From NCBI GenBank assembly GCA_009760855.2, contig WPIO01000095.1:1523001-1587000 (forward strand): a stretch of 64,000 nt of DNA, in the 5' to 3' direction. Positions 1-11,429 of the stretch are shown one piece after another. Numbering within the stretch: position 1 is the stretch's first letter; each line of letters starts with the position of its first letter. This stretch comes from Cristatella mucedo (taxonomy: Eukaryota > Bryozoa > Phylactolaemata > Cristatellidae). Position numbers and translations under genes: made by a program. A model generated the notes under the pieces. That model saw only the letters and a list, made by a program, of their open reading frames with translations, ran no database searches and was not told the DNA's origin.

Positions 1-299
1 TGTTTACAGTACACTCTGAGTTCGGAGTTCAAGAATAAGATTTTCAGGTGGCAAGCGATGTAGGCTATTGCGGACTGATTTCATTTCTACCGTTAATTTC
101 GTTAGCAAAGCCTGGCCTTTGAGAAGTGTCCATGCTATCCTAATAACAGCCAGTGGACGGAGCGAGTAGGAAGTTGACGGAGCTTGACTGCGGTCGAAAC
201 TTCTTATAAACCGGAAGACCGTTGTAAGACTCAAGTAGATAGGAAGCAGGTAGGAAGAAAGACTCACCGTATAAACCAGGCTTAAATCAACTAACCACG

Positions 300-1680
300 G
301 TGTTCTGTTTTAGGCTCGCCACGCGCGGCTCACGTTTTCTGACTATTTCAAAATTTTACAGAAAGTCAAAGTTCTTACGAGCATCCAATGCATACACAGA
401 TGTAGCTAAGACGAGTTTTAAAAGTATACCGGTTTGCGTTTTTATCAATGCGTGAAAGGAATTTACTAGATTATTGACAGCCGATATCCTCGACGCTTGT
501 GCGTGTCACCCAATTTGCATACGCTACCGCGCCCGCCGTCCTCTCGGCTGACGCTTCCGCACCCGACCCAGCTGTCGCTGTAGCTTTACCGACTCTTAGT
601 GATTATAATATTCTGTACGATCATGCATGTCTATTAGTTTTTTCATTGTCGTTTAAATGCATTCCCGAATGCTGCTGCTCCTGCCAGGGACCGCGAATTG
701 GAAAACTCCGGCGGGAAGCCAGATTAAGCAAAAGAGGGCGCATCTCCTGTACTTTTGTCATCGTTTCTAGCCACTCAGCGTGCTCAAAAAGTACTGCAGT
801 CAATCGCAATAACTCATTAGTCATCGGGTCGACTAAAATCCTGCGGGCCACTTTTAGAGAGCGTCTGCGGAATGCGCTTTCAAAGTGCAATAAAATTGGA
901 TTCTTGACAATGCAGTTCACCTGTTTGCTTTAACCAAAACCTGGCTGAAATCCGGAACTCGCTACCCGAACACAACCGAAACCATCCCGACAGGCTTCTC
1001 ATTTGTTCATACCACAATGTCAATTGATAACAGACTCGTGTAGCCACTGTAACTCTCTCACTCTCAATTTAAGTCATAAGTTAAAGGTTAGCTGATTCAA
1101 AAGCCTCGTTTATATAGCGGCAGAATAGCTTAACTAATACCACCACCGCTTGCAGTGAGCAGTTAAGGATCGGCCATTTCAGGACTCAAACCCGCGACTA
1201 GAGTCTTAAGGAGCAAGTACCTCACCTCTTGGGCAGAGGCCAAAGGGGTCAAGCAGATTGCAGTCTCTACTAGCGTGGATTGTGAATCTCTTTATCGAGT
1301 TCCTCCAGCAGCAACCTGTCAATAGTGGCTGTAATATATCGTTGATAGGTAAAAGATCTTGCTTTTTGTAAGATTTTTCTGATCGCATTTGATTTCGGAG
1401 TTTCAGAAATCGTTTCCTTCTGATGCTGAGCGGTATTTTTGCATTCATTCAATAACCCTACTGACCATTACCCAACTGACCCTACATGAGCCAAATTTTG
1501 CAGACTGGCTGATTCATTTCTTCTGTGGCTCATCTGCATCGCCCGACTCACGAGAAAGGACACACACTCAACAAATTCTCTCACGATTTTCTTCAGTCAA
1601 GTCCTGTTATTACTAAAGACTACGCATCTGACCTTATTCAAATCTCATTTAGTGTACAGCTTGTGTCCACTTAGTTTTTC
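300..1680. repeat. Dispersed repeat D, copy 1
   Basis: This stretch aligns by eye with 26010-27597 (interrupted by a CR1 fragment) and 60085-61478. Shared landmarks are a block around 305-345, the 480-560 block, the SINE-like part at 1080-1245 and the 1255-1680 end. All three copies are diverged. A minus-strand open frame of 99 codons (621-920) lies in the middle and has recognisable but broken counterparts in the other copies, so the ancestral element may have encoded a protein that I do not recognise. Orientation and class are unknown. Confidence 0.6.
1080..1245 (-). mobile_element. SINE-B remnant inside repeat D
   Basis: Read on the minus strand it has a box-B-like GGTTTGAGTCC motif followed by the same body as the SINE at 8267-8432 (conserved AGCGGTGG core and an AAACGAGGCTTTT-like end). 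The box A part is worn. Similar pieces sit at the same relative place in the other two copies of repeat D, so it was there before D spread. Confidence 0.5.
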
Positions 1681-1689
1681 AAGAGCTTT

Positions 1690-3270
1690 TAGTTTCAATT
1701 GAATTCGATCTTGTCGTTAACTCACTCACTCTGCCCCTCATGCCTTTGGATCCTTTCCTTGCTAATCAGGAGAAAGTATTATTTCTCACACCCGATCAAT
1801 TTCACTCATTTGGATCCTAAACGTATTTCCTGCCGCCCATCCTTCTTAGCTGGTAGTTTTCGTGATTTTCAAATCCATGCCAAAGACATAGGGTACAAAA
1901 AGATCTGAGTTTCTTCAGTGCTGACGTTCAGCCTTTTCAATTTTTGTGGTAGTGATAGGAAAGCTACCACGGCGGCATTCTGTAAATGGTCAATACCATA
2001 CTTTACGAAGCTCTTGACAGGCTCTCATCCTTATAAAAAATTCTCCTCGTTGCCCTAGTCTAGATTGTCAGCCTTGTCAAAACCTTTAGACACACGACGA
2101 CGTCAATGATTGACTAGAAAAAACGTCTGCAGATTCCATTTCACTCTCTACTACTTTTAATATAAATATTTCTTATGACCTACCACATTCACCAAGTAGA
2201 GTGTTCAGACTCTTACATTTATAAAGCTACCTGCAATAGGAATGCCGGTAGATATCGTATGTCCAAATCGGACTCAGTACTAATGATAATTCGCTATCTC
2301 GCTCCAAATGTCTCTTACAAGATCGAAAATGCATTCTTAATAAATTTTTCAAAACGAGAGCCTGTTCACCTATTAAATTAAGTCTGAGGACTTGTAGCCA
2401 ACGTACTATTTTCCAGGCTAATTTACCAAATCTCATGACACTATAGTTGATGCTAAAATACTCGTAATTCAATATGACAAGGATAGAACTTTGAGCAACC
2501 CAGCGCTCACAAAAACCTGGTTGCGACACGATCTCAGCAGTTGTATTGACCTACGAACATGTATCCGCCTTTTGCAGTTAGTTAGTGGGTTTCAATTGAC
2601 ACAAGATATCTAAAGCGTTAGCTCATCAGTTTTTGCTATAGAAAATGCTAGGCTTTAAGCGGACGCAAAGAGGCTGCTCGTTACTTAAGACGTTTTTAAA
2701 AAAAATTAAAAAGCCTCATCCTAAATCGTGTAGAGATAAAGGTCAATGCAATGAAATGTATCTACGTCGGTAACTCCATAAAGCCACAAAAACTAAGTGG
2801 GTGTTAAGCAGGAAATTTTTCCGTAGCGTGCTGAGTTTCTGGCAACTGCTTAACGATAACAGTAAAACGGCTGCTTTTTGCCCAAAATCAAAAAGAGTGA
2901 ACAGCTTTTATTTCTGTTTTTCTATTTTTAGTGGAAAGCTAAAACACAAGATACTTAAACTGAAGCTCCAACGTTCATTATGGGTATGTAATATGTTACA
3001 GAAAACGAATTTCTAAAAATTATTTTGGAAGTGTTCGACATTTGTTGCGTTAATTTTTTATCAAATCGACGAAAAACACAAATTAAAGGGCAATTTTTAA
3101 AAGAATAAATGAGACATTAATTCGGTTACTCTTATAGCATCAAAACATACTGATGTTCTTTCTAACCGCGTCTTCAGTTTGGAAATACTCCGCAAAACGA
3201 AAGAATCCAATTACAAAAGGGCTAGAAGGGCAATGTCGAAAGGGATCTTGATTTTGATAAACCTGCTAGT
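1690..3270. repeat. Dispersed repeat H, copy 1
   Basis: Homologous by eye to 6775-8050 and 35035-37110. Shared landmarks: the opening block with GAGAAAGTATTATTTCT, the AGGACAGCTACCGCGGCGG-like block near 1960, a block near 2170-2500, and a part near 2750-2830 containing CTGTAACTCCA, which resembles the LINE-2 3' tail seen elsewhere. The family spans 1.3-2 kb and I do not recognise it. No conserved long ORF is visible in this copy. Confidence 0.6.
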
Positions 3271-3544
3271 GGGTTTACATCGAAGGAAGAGCCCATGAAT
3301 AGTAAGAGAACAATAACGATTGCCTATTTCTTATGGCGAAAAAGTCTGGAGAAGATTTCTAAGGATCTGACTACTGATGGAATATCGATTAGAGCTCTCA
3401 CTAAAAGCAAATATATACGGCAATAAATCTCACGGGACGAATTCAAAATTCCAGCGAACAAAAGCAATGATAGAAAACTGGTGCATCATGATTGCGTAGA
3501 AATCAGAAATAGATAGTAGCCGACATCAAGGAAAAACTCGAGAG

Positions 3545-4150
3545 AGGAGTAAGCAGCAGAGCTGTGCACCAACTGCAAGCGCCTGATTCCAAACGCCTAA
3601 AGACCAGCAAGCAGTGAGCTAAAGAAGTCGAGATGGGATGTCACAAATGCATGAACCAATTTGGATGTGCTATCTCAATCTAAGCAAGCCCAAATTGTTA
3701 CAATGTCATTTTGCTGAAAGTAGGCAGACTTGACTGTGGAGCTGATGTGGTAAGTGCAAATTCAACAAAAGACTTTCTTCCAGAATTGATTTTTAGCTTT
3801 AAGTATACCAATTTCTGAATCACAATAGGTTTGGCCTTAACTAGTAAGTTGGTCTTATTGTCATTCGATTTGCAAAAGCTTGCTACCATTCAAGTGCGGA
3901 TTTCTCCAATTCCTGCAGCAAGGTTGTGTAAAAAGCTCTTCGTGCTCTAGGGCCGTGAGGGATCAAAGCTAAACTAAAACTGACTGTTATCTGCATAGAA
4001 GTAAAAGCCTAGGTTGTGCTGAGCGATCATATGCGCAAGTGGGAGAGTATGAACTGTGTAAAGAAGCGGACTGAGCACCGCCGAGTTCTAAGGTGCACCG
4101 TACTTTAGTAATTCCTCGGAAGGTCTTTGTCCGTTCACATCAATACTCTT
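3545..4150 (-). mobile_element. CR1-like LINE fragment (family 1), reverse transcriptase to C-terminal region
   Basis: The minus strand encodes a broken stretch matching the better preserved CR1 at 15833-17365. It includes the 3698-3889 ORF (residues around FCKSNDNKTNLLV, matching SFHKSNDNKTNWLV in the CR1 at 21478-22105) and the region after the catalytic motif. Both ends are truncated and there is no 3' tail. Frameshifts and stops make it a dead fragment. Confidence 0.7.
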
Positions 4151-5197
4151 TCAATATTTATTGCACTTGTGGTAGATCCCAGAGCCACGCGAGATGTTCG
4201 TCATGAATTGTCCTTTGAGTGATTTTGCTGCTCACGCTGCAGACGTTATCAGTAACGAATTTACCTACTTTCTTTCCAGCAACAACAAAGTGCCTAGGAC
4301 CACATTTAGTTCTCTTAGGGGTGCTGCGCAAGCATGTTATTATTATCATTGCCATCATGGATTTGAGCTTAGTATAGCCCCAACGTTTCCCTGTCTAGTG
4401 TCTTGTAGGGGAAGCCTTCTACGTTTCAAAGATAGGGTGGCAGCGTGAAACATGCTTACCTATGAAATGTAGGGCGAGACACGGTTCATCCAGCGTTCAT
4501 ACCTTTGTAATCTTAAACTAGGCATTGAAAGTATGAGCTAAACAACTTCCAAAAGATCCCATGTTTACAAGCAAGTAGATGTTTCAGAAATTAGGGTACT
4601 TATTTCCTTTTAGCTCTAAAACCCTGGTTAGACTTCAGATATAGAATTCATATGGCAAAGAAGCTCTACAGCTGCTTTGTTATTATCCTTTCAAAGCTCG
4701 AGATTTATTGCAACTGGTAGTGGCTCACAAGAATAAAGATTCAAACAAACGCGAACTGAGGTTTAACTGAAATAAAAGAATTACACTTTTCATTGGATTA
4801 AGTAGTTTATTCGAATTCCAGGTTTGCATGATTCGTATATCGAAGCCACGTCTAACATCAAAATTACTCCGTACCATTACTTCATGGTATTAGACTCTCC
4901 TATCTAAAAAAAGCATTGTTCGTATTTACTTGACTGGGATCTGTAGTGATCCGAGAAATGGTGAATTTAGCTATGCAACCTATTCAAGGAAGCATTTGAA
5001 AGGCGTTCTTCGCGAGGCCTCAGCAGTTCGCCTATAGCCGCCCAATGTTTCAAGCATGTGAGTGCAAAACTAAAGGGTGGAACAAAGCACTCGACCGTCT
5101 GTATCGACTGTCTGGCTGTCTCAGTGCTGTTGGTGCAGCAAGCGCGCGCTGGTGCAACATGTGCCTCATTCTTGACAGGCAAGGTGACAGCGGCCCG

Positions 5198-5480
5198 ATT
5201 CTTACGCAACGACAACTACTCTCCTACTGCCGACTATGGCTCATCCTTTTCAGCGGTCCTGAGCTGCTACTTCTTGCTACTCACTATCTCAACTGCTCTC
5301 CTGACTCTGCTATGCTTCCCACTTTCTTTTTGTTGCGTGAGACAAAGTCTGTTGGCTACCGAATGCGTACCGAAAGCCGCTTAGGCTATGAGTGGGCTAT
5401 ACAAAACTCTCCTTCGTAACACCCACATGGTCTTTAACTTTGTGGAGTTATGGACGGAGATAGATTATATTACATTACAT
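5198..5480 (+). mobile_element. LINE-2 3' end inserted in the fucosyltransferase-like locus
   Basis: This is a 5'-truncated non-LTR element ending in an ATTAC repeat. It encodes the worn C-terminus of a LINE ORF2 (residues like FLRNDNYSPTADYGSSF) followed by a tail with CTTTGTGGAGTTA and GACGGAGATA. Near copies lie at 43618-43870 and 57185-57465, and on the minus strand at 51470-51760 and 35918-36043. Comparison with the other fucosyltransferase copies shows it was inserted into that locus. Confidence 0.8.
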
Positions 5481-5555
5481 AGAGCTGTCGTGGGAGCTGA
5501 TTTCTGGGAAAGACTGGAGGAACTGAGCAGCCTATCTTAAGCACTGCGTTGCTAC

Positions 5556-6310
5556 CTCAAGGCCAGGCAATACTGCACTCATCTTTAAACCATTCGGCTA
5601 GATTCACTTTGGCTACCGTCGGCAGAATCGTTCGATCTTGTATCGCTAGGCACAGTTTGCACAAGGCTTTTGATAACTGAAAATGCAAGCTAATTTGCGC
5701 CACGTAGTTTTCTCTCCATCTTTGATAGTATTAAAATGATTCCTGGCTGGACAAGACCACGTGAAGAAACTCGCCCAAGTCACGGAGTGTCGTGAAATTC
5801 TCGGCATGAATGAAGGAGTTGGGCGGTGCCACGGCTTTGTAGTAACTCATAGGAGCACCCATCACGATCGGTATGGCTCTGTCTGCCAGGCGAGGCAAGT
5901 GCCTTCCAAAACTTCTCAGTGACGTAATGAGGGCACAGACTATTCTCGAAAGGCAAGTAGATGGCATAACTGGAGCTAAGCTCTAATTCGCTGTCAGCAC
6001 CGTCATTTGGGCATAGTTTTAAGCCAGCGCATCCTCCAAATATCTTTACATGCGCGAAGCTGGACAGCTTTTTGACGTAGTTTATTATTTGTGTATTGCA
6101 ATTACTGACCAACCAATACGCGTATGGTTTTCTTTTCTTAAGTCACCTTGCATGTTTCTTATTTGGTACGGAGTCCTCATTACTGGCTCGTAATGACCAC
6201 AGGTAACCGTCAGTTCGGAACCATTCCTCCATGTCATCGTTAGCTTGAATATCGAATTGTAGTGCTTTGAAATGTAAGCATTTAGGTGGGACTCGGTTAA
6301 ACGGTGGGAA
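5556..6310 (-). pseudogene. GT10 alpha-1,3-fucosyltransferase pseudogene (third paralogue)
   Basis: The minus strand encodes two frame-shifted pieces of the catalytic domain of the intact enzyme at 41318-42472. One piece carries the donor-binding region (FENSLCPHYVTEKFWK); the other carries the downstream PIVMGAP and PPNSFIHAENFTTLRDLG blocks. The break lies near 5880-5900, where this copy is 4 nt longer than the intact gene just after the TEKFWK block. The N-terminal anchor and stem are missing beyond 6310, where homology stops. It is more diverged from the two tandem copies than they are from each other. It cannot make a functional glycosyltransferase. Confidence 0.85.
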
Positions 6311-6774
6311 AGATTACCTGTGGACAGCTAATCGTGATTTCATTAGAATTTTAATCTTTTAAGATTAATAAGGGCATTTATATCAAAAGGCTTGAGTCAT
6401 ATTTCTCGACCGATGCACTGGGCCTAACGTGCGGTCCGACTTCACTGCCGGAGCCGTACGACGGTCGGTTTTCCAGCATTTCTCAGCAAAATCTTATTGC
6501 AGCTTGAGTTTAAGTATATTTATAAGGAACTTGCGGCTAAGCTGTCATTTCATGGTTACCAATAGCAGCGCCTCAACGATTAGTGCTTTGCAGGCCACGA
6601 CGCAGCAAGGGTTCATTGTTTTATTTCCTACGCCCCCCCCCGTCTGGCTGCAGATTTCTACCGAACGAGTCCTCCAACTTCCTCGTCGCTGCGATGTCGA
6701 TTGGCTAAGTTCTTATTGAATATATATTGTCATATAAAAAGATAAGTTGCAGGTCCGGTCGCCAAACCCGTGAT
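6311..6774. other. No recognisable feature
   Basis: This gap lies between the fucosyltransferase remnant and repeat H copy 2. There is a short C run near 6633-6641 and a 96-codon open frame (6429-6719) without family resemblance. I see no supportable gene. Confidence 0.4.
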
Positions 6775-8050
6775 GTCTTGGTTGCAAATGAATACGATGT
6801 TTTTGCGAACTCATTCACTCCTGCCATTCATGCGTGCCGATTCTTTCTGTACTGAGCATGAGAAAGTAATATTTCTTACTTCCGCTTGATTTCACGCGCG
6901 TGGATTCAACAACTCTTTCACGCTGCCTGTGCTTCTTAGCTGGTATTTTTCGAAAATGACGCCCAGCCTCTCCAAGGTTCCGGGTAGCGATAGGACAGCT
7001 GCCGCGGCGGCATTCTTTAAGTGTTCACCACAATAATTTACAAAGCTCACAAAGAACACCTCAGCATGAATAGTCTCCACGTGACCATTGTATAGATTTA
7101 CGTATCTACGCTAAAATCGTATAGATTCGGGATGACGTCTATATTTGACTTGAAAAAACGTCCAAAGATTCCTGTGCACTTCCCACTAATTTCAATGTTA
7201 ATATTCCTTATAACCTACCACGTTCTCCGAGTAAAGCGGGGAGATCCTTACCTTTATGATCAACCTGCAATAGAAATGCCGGTACATATCCTACGTCCAA
7301 ATTGAACTCAGTACTACTGGCAATTCGCCGTCGCACTTCAAATGTCTCTTACAAGCTCCCAAATACCTTTTAATTAACTTTTTCTCAAAACATAAGCTTA
7401 TTCGCCCACCAAATTAAGTCTTCCTTCTGAGCGCCTGTTGCCAGCGTACTATTTCCAGGCTAATTTCCCAAATCGCACGACAATATCGCTGCTGTTAAGG
7501 AAGTCGTAATTCGACATGACAGGGATAGAACCTTGAGCAACCCAGTGCGACCAAATGTGGTTGCAACGCGATCTCAGCATTTGAATTGATCACCTGCACC
7601 CGTCTCCAATGCTTTTGTCGATCTTTTCGCGATCATCAGCTTCTTGGACACACGGCGGGCCGACTGCTGCACTAAAAGTTAGACCTTGACCCAGACAGCG
7701 CCTAGCAACTGCAGACGTGCATTCTGATTTTCTGTTTTGTGTCCGAAGCAGCTGGTGAAGAAGTGAATTCTCCGAGCATGTGGCCACTTTATGTAGAACT
7801 AGGTTTTAAGTTACGTAAGCCTCCGAAAGCGTTAGCTTATTAGTATGTGTTATGGAAAATGCTAGGGTCAAAGAGAACACCGAAAGGCTGCTTGCCACTT
7901 AAGAGGTTTTGACAAAAATGATCAGACCTCATTCTAAATCGTGTGCTGAGCAAATTTGATGGAATGTGACGCATCTACGTCTGTAACTCCACAAAATCAC
8001 ACAGACTATGTGCGTATTACGAAAGAATTTTTTCTGTAGCATGCTTACGT
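6775..8050. repeat. Dispersed repeat H, copy 2
   Basis: Homologous to 1690-3270 and 35035-37110. Relative to the other copies it has about 185 bp extra at roughly 7588-7775, flanked by TGAATT on both sides (a possible target-site duplication). The insert carries a 65-codon minus-strand frame that I do not recognise. The copy ends where the LINE-3 fragment begins. Confidence 0.6.
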
Positions 8051-8052
8051 TC

Positions 8053-9010
8053 TAATAATAATAATAATAATAATACACGATATTTGTATAGCGCCCGCGG
8101 ATAAATAATTCTCTTTCTAGGCACTTGAAATAGGCTATACAGAAAACATGATCAAGTGATTAGTGTATGCACAAAGTCAACATGCATGACACCGTTAGAC
8201 GTGACTTGCACAGTTACTACAACCTGAGCAGTGTTCCGGTTCCTGGACGGCAGCCTAAAGACTTCAGCCGGGATGGCTCACTAGGTAAGGTAGATTTCTT
8301 TACACGACCTCGGTCCCTAGGTCGTGAATTCGAATCTTGCTGTGGGTGATCCTTTATTGCAGCTACTAGCGGTGGCGCTAGCAGTAAAGGCTCTTCTGTT
8401 TCTACATACAAAAGAGGCTTTTAAATAAGCTAGAATCTTTTATCTTTCGCCTCAAAGAGAAAGTGAGAAGCACAGCTGAGTCAACAAGGAAGTCGCTCAG
8501 GACGGCTGGCAAGGATTCACCACAGTCGGCAGTAAGATAATAGATATCGCTTCGTATAGACTTGGAAGTCACTCCCACAGTTTAGTATTTTGAAAGCATC
8601 AGCTTCTGTCGCCAACGATCTTTTAAGTGAAGGAGTGGAATAGCTAATTACTTGCCCAGAGAAGTTCCGAGTTCGTGACTAGGCTGAAAATGGCGCAGCG
8701 TGTCAGCAATGTGAGAAGGGGCCAAGTCATGTCGGATCATGTGGGTTAGTGCAAGAATTTTGCTCTGTGTCCATTGATAAAGCGGAATATATCGCAGCTC
8801 CCTCGTTAAATTAGGCACATAATATAACTGAACCTCCTATTGTGTGACCAACTTTGCAGCCATATTCATCATTCCCTGTAGAGGCTCAGTGGCTCTTTTT
8901 GCTGGCCCAGCCAATACTGAAATACAGTAGTGCTGCCTATCCAGAACCAAGGAGCTAGTCATAGTTTTAGCAAGCGAACATACCTAGTCTCACCTAGGAT
9001 CTCTTGCCGA
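8053..9010 (-). mobile_element. CR1/L2-like LINE-3 3' end, minus strand
   Basis: It begins (its 3' end) with an (AAT)n tail and a GTATAGCGCCCG...CTAGGCACTT motif. The C-terminal coding region follows, worn by many stops. It aligns along most of its length with 37500-38290. Its coding part also resembles the C-terminal part of the LINE at 51470-54425, but the 3' tail differs, so it is a separate family. A SINE-B interrupts it at 8267-8432. Confidence 0.7.
8267..8432 (+). mobile_element. tRNA-derived SINE-B inserted in LINE-3
   Basis: It has a pol III type head: a box-A-like GGGATGGCTCACTAGG and a box-B-like TGAATTCGAATC about 60 nt later. A body with AGCGGTGGCGCTAGCAGTAAA and a tail with AAAAGAGGCTTTT follow. 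The related LINE copy at 37500-38290 lacks this segment, so the insertion is supported by the empty site. The same family is seen at 39505-39668, and as remnants inside repeat D. Confidence 0.7.
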
Positions 9011-9219
9011 AATTGCTAGCGCCGGAAGTAACATTATGTACCGTCTATGTATCTTCCAGGTACTTAAAGGGTAGCTCAAAAAATAATGCAGGCTGAGACA
9101 ATATTACCTTAACCCGGCACTATTACGATGGCAGCATCATTCAAGTCGACAGTACAGCTGAGTGGCTTCTAAGGTTCCTCGGATGATGCTGGTCATTGAC
9201 ATTTACGCTCTGAAATACA

Positions 9220-9330
9220 CCACTAAGATAATAATAATAAAAATGATAACAATATTGCACTTGATAAAGCGCCCTCGGAGAACTTATCTCTTTCTAAGCG
9301 CTTTAGATTTGCTGCAAAGATATATAACCT
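9220..9330 (-). mobile_element. CR1 family 1 3' tail only
   Basis: An (AAT)n-like run is followed by the family tail CACTTGATAAAGCGCCCTCG, then AGAACTTATCTCTTTCTAAGCGCTTT. Only the last hundred or so bases of a LINE are present, the usual result of 5' truncation during target-primed reverse transcription. Confidence 0.75.
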
Positions 9331-10349
9331 TAACCATCCCTTCGCATTGCCAATTATTCCCAGGCAAGATACAATCACTCAGCAAGCACTTTTTGATCGC
9401 TTGCATCAAACGCTGCCGCGAGACCCAACAGAACTAGCAGAAAGTCTCTAGATAAATCATCGTTCCTGAGAAGATTTTGTTGTACTCAAAACAATTCAAA
9501 CACTGCAGAGGGATTAGCTCTTGGCATCTCTGGAACTTACTTGCAACGTATGACACGAGCATCCGAGTTCGACGTCCGGTCAACGAGGAGCTTGTGCGTT
9601 CATGGAAGCAGCAATCTGCTTAAGACATACTTCCGCTGCTATTCTGAGTTCACGTGCCACTGAAGAACAAATGAGATCTATTTATCGCAAGACCGGTTCG
9701 GGTGACTAGGGGCGCTGGTGATTAACGGGGTACTTAGCCCATTTGAAAATTGACGTTGTGGTAAAACTTAACCCGACCAGGTTTTAACAGTCCTGTGACC
9801 CAGTGGTCTGCCTCACGCTCTAATCCGTATCTAGCCAGCCAGTCAGTAATTTCGCTCTTGCAACTCAAATTCCACTGAACGCTGTCTCAGGTTGCTGACT
9901 CGGCGTCAACCTTCATTCGTAGCTTTGAGCTCTCGGATCCGACCATTGCAATCCTTGAGCGACTAATACCAATCGTCGTTGCCCTACCGCGGTACAGCAC
10001 TTTGCCTTCGATTGAACCTATGCAACAATTCAGGTGTGCCAACCTACCTTCAGACAAAATCTGAAAGCCGTCAACTGGCTGTCACACTCGGCCTATCCGG
10101 ATTCGCGGACAGCGAAAATGGGAACGACGATCGTCCGCACTAATTCAGCTAGGCAAGATGAGTCCTTTGCTGCTGCTGCTGCTCTTTAGCTGCTGCTGCA
10201 TGCACGCACTGCTCGGGCGTGTGCGATTGTAGAGGGCTCGTTACATGCCAGTAAAAACATGAATGTTTCACTATGTACTGCTTTCGTGTGTTGCCAGGCA
10301 GACCAACTATCCTGGCTTCGTTGTAAAGCAGCCCTTGGAGGTCATTTTG
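9331..10349. other. No recognisable feature
   Basis: I see no ORF with family resemblance here. A short CTG-rich run (about 10160-10200) is the only low-complexity feature. Confidence 0.4.
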
Positions 10350-11290
10350 CACAGGGGCAGCTCTAGGGCTAGCGCCGATTCGAGCGAGCCCTTACCTTAG
10401 CACTTAGAGCACCTAAAGTAACCCGTATCGAGCGGATGAAGCCAAGCAGAACCCGGGTAGGGTATCCAGCGCGAGGCGAGGTCACATCGCGAAATGCTCA
10501 GGATGGAATGGAGCTTTGAGCAGACGACGCGGTCGAGCTATGCACCGACTAATGTGCTTTCTTAGTTGAATAGTGCGACGATGGCAAGCTGCCGCAGGAT
10601 TCATCTAATAGGCGACAGGTGTAAATGAATAAGCTTGAGAATGGACACGAGTTGCATCCGAGAGAATAGCAGCTACGCACGAGTTCAGGAGTTCACATTG
10701 GATAGAATAACAGGGAGACGACTGACTGAGCTTGGGCTGCAGCTTCACCTTCATGCGAGAGACTACACTGTTTGAACACGAGAGCTTGTACCTATGGCGA
10801 CAAGTGTAACTTAGACTGAGCACTTGTGTGTTCTACCGGATTCTCAGTTTGTCACTCGTATCTTGTTGCACTGTAGCGATTCGGTGTCGGAGTTGGGACC
10901 ATCGCTAGTGATCGCAGGAATACGGCACGTTTGCTATACTCTGACTTCGGGAATTCGCGTAGTTAACTCCGTGTTACAGATGAGCCATGCGCGAAGAGCT
11001 TGCATGGGCGCCTAACTGCTACTAACCACCCTACAATAAGCTCACTTTGCCACTTTCGGTTCCCAGTTGTGGCCGCTTGTGTTTTTAGATGCACTACAGT
11101 GCTGCATGGACGGTCCGCCGGACGAGCAGCAGTACCAACACTTGTTATATTTAGTGAACCTGCTTTGACTCGTAACACTTGCAACCTTTTCGATTAAGCG
11201 CTTGGGTGCCGGCGTTAGACGGTTCGGAGCTATTGCTCCGACCTCCGGCCTAGCGGACGGTCTCCTGCAGTCGAACCTCAAAAATCTCAT
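10350..11290 (+). repeat. Dispersed repeat R, copy 1
   Basis: Aligns in the same orientation with 20700-21470. Shared blocks include AGCCAAGCAGAACCCGG, ACCGACTAATGTGCTT, GCAGCTACGCACGAGTTCAG and GTGGCCGCTTGTGTTTTTA. Divergence is moderate. No ORF is conserved between the copies, so it is probably non-coding. It directly precedes the left satellite array. Confidence 0.65.
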
Positions 11291-11429
11291 AATTTCGCTG
11301 CAACTGGTCTCGATCTAGAAGAGTGCTAAATCGCACTTGACGAAGAGAAGGCTGAGCGAAGCAGCTGCTTCGCGGGTATGCCGCCTTAGCGCCAGCACTC
11401 CTGCCGGGTCGGTAGCCGTTTATGACGAA

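Larger units (their letters stand above)
4160..6310. repeat. Third, diverged copy of the fucosyltransferase locus
   Basis: Non-coding and coding sequence aligns with the tandem copies at 38.8-43.6 kb and 44.9-49.3 kb. 4165-4240 matches 38835-38930, 4245-4570 matches about 40265-40600, 4900-5195 matches 40965-41220, and 5483-6310 matches 41240-42080. It lacks the CR1 nest found at 38930-40285 in copy A, so it preserves the pre-insertion layout. The coding part is treated separately. Confidence 0.75.

Noticed and set aside
5045-5419. A 124-codon plus-strand gene
   Set aside because: The frame joins non-coding fucosyltransferase flank to an inserted LINE-2 3' end; it is a chance fusion across the insertion junction.
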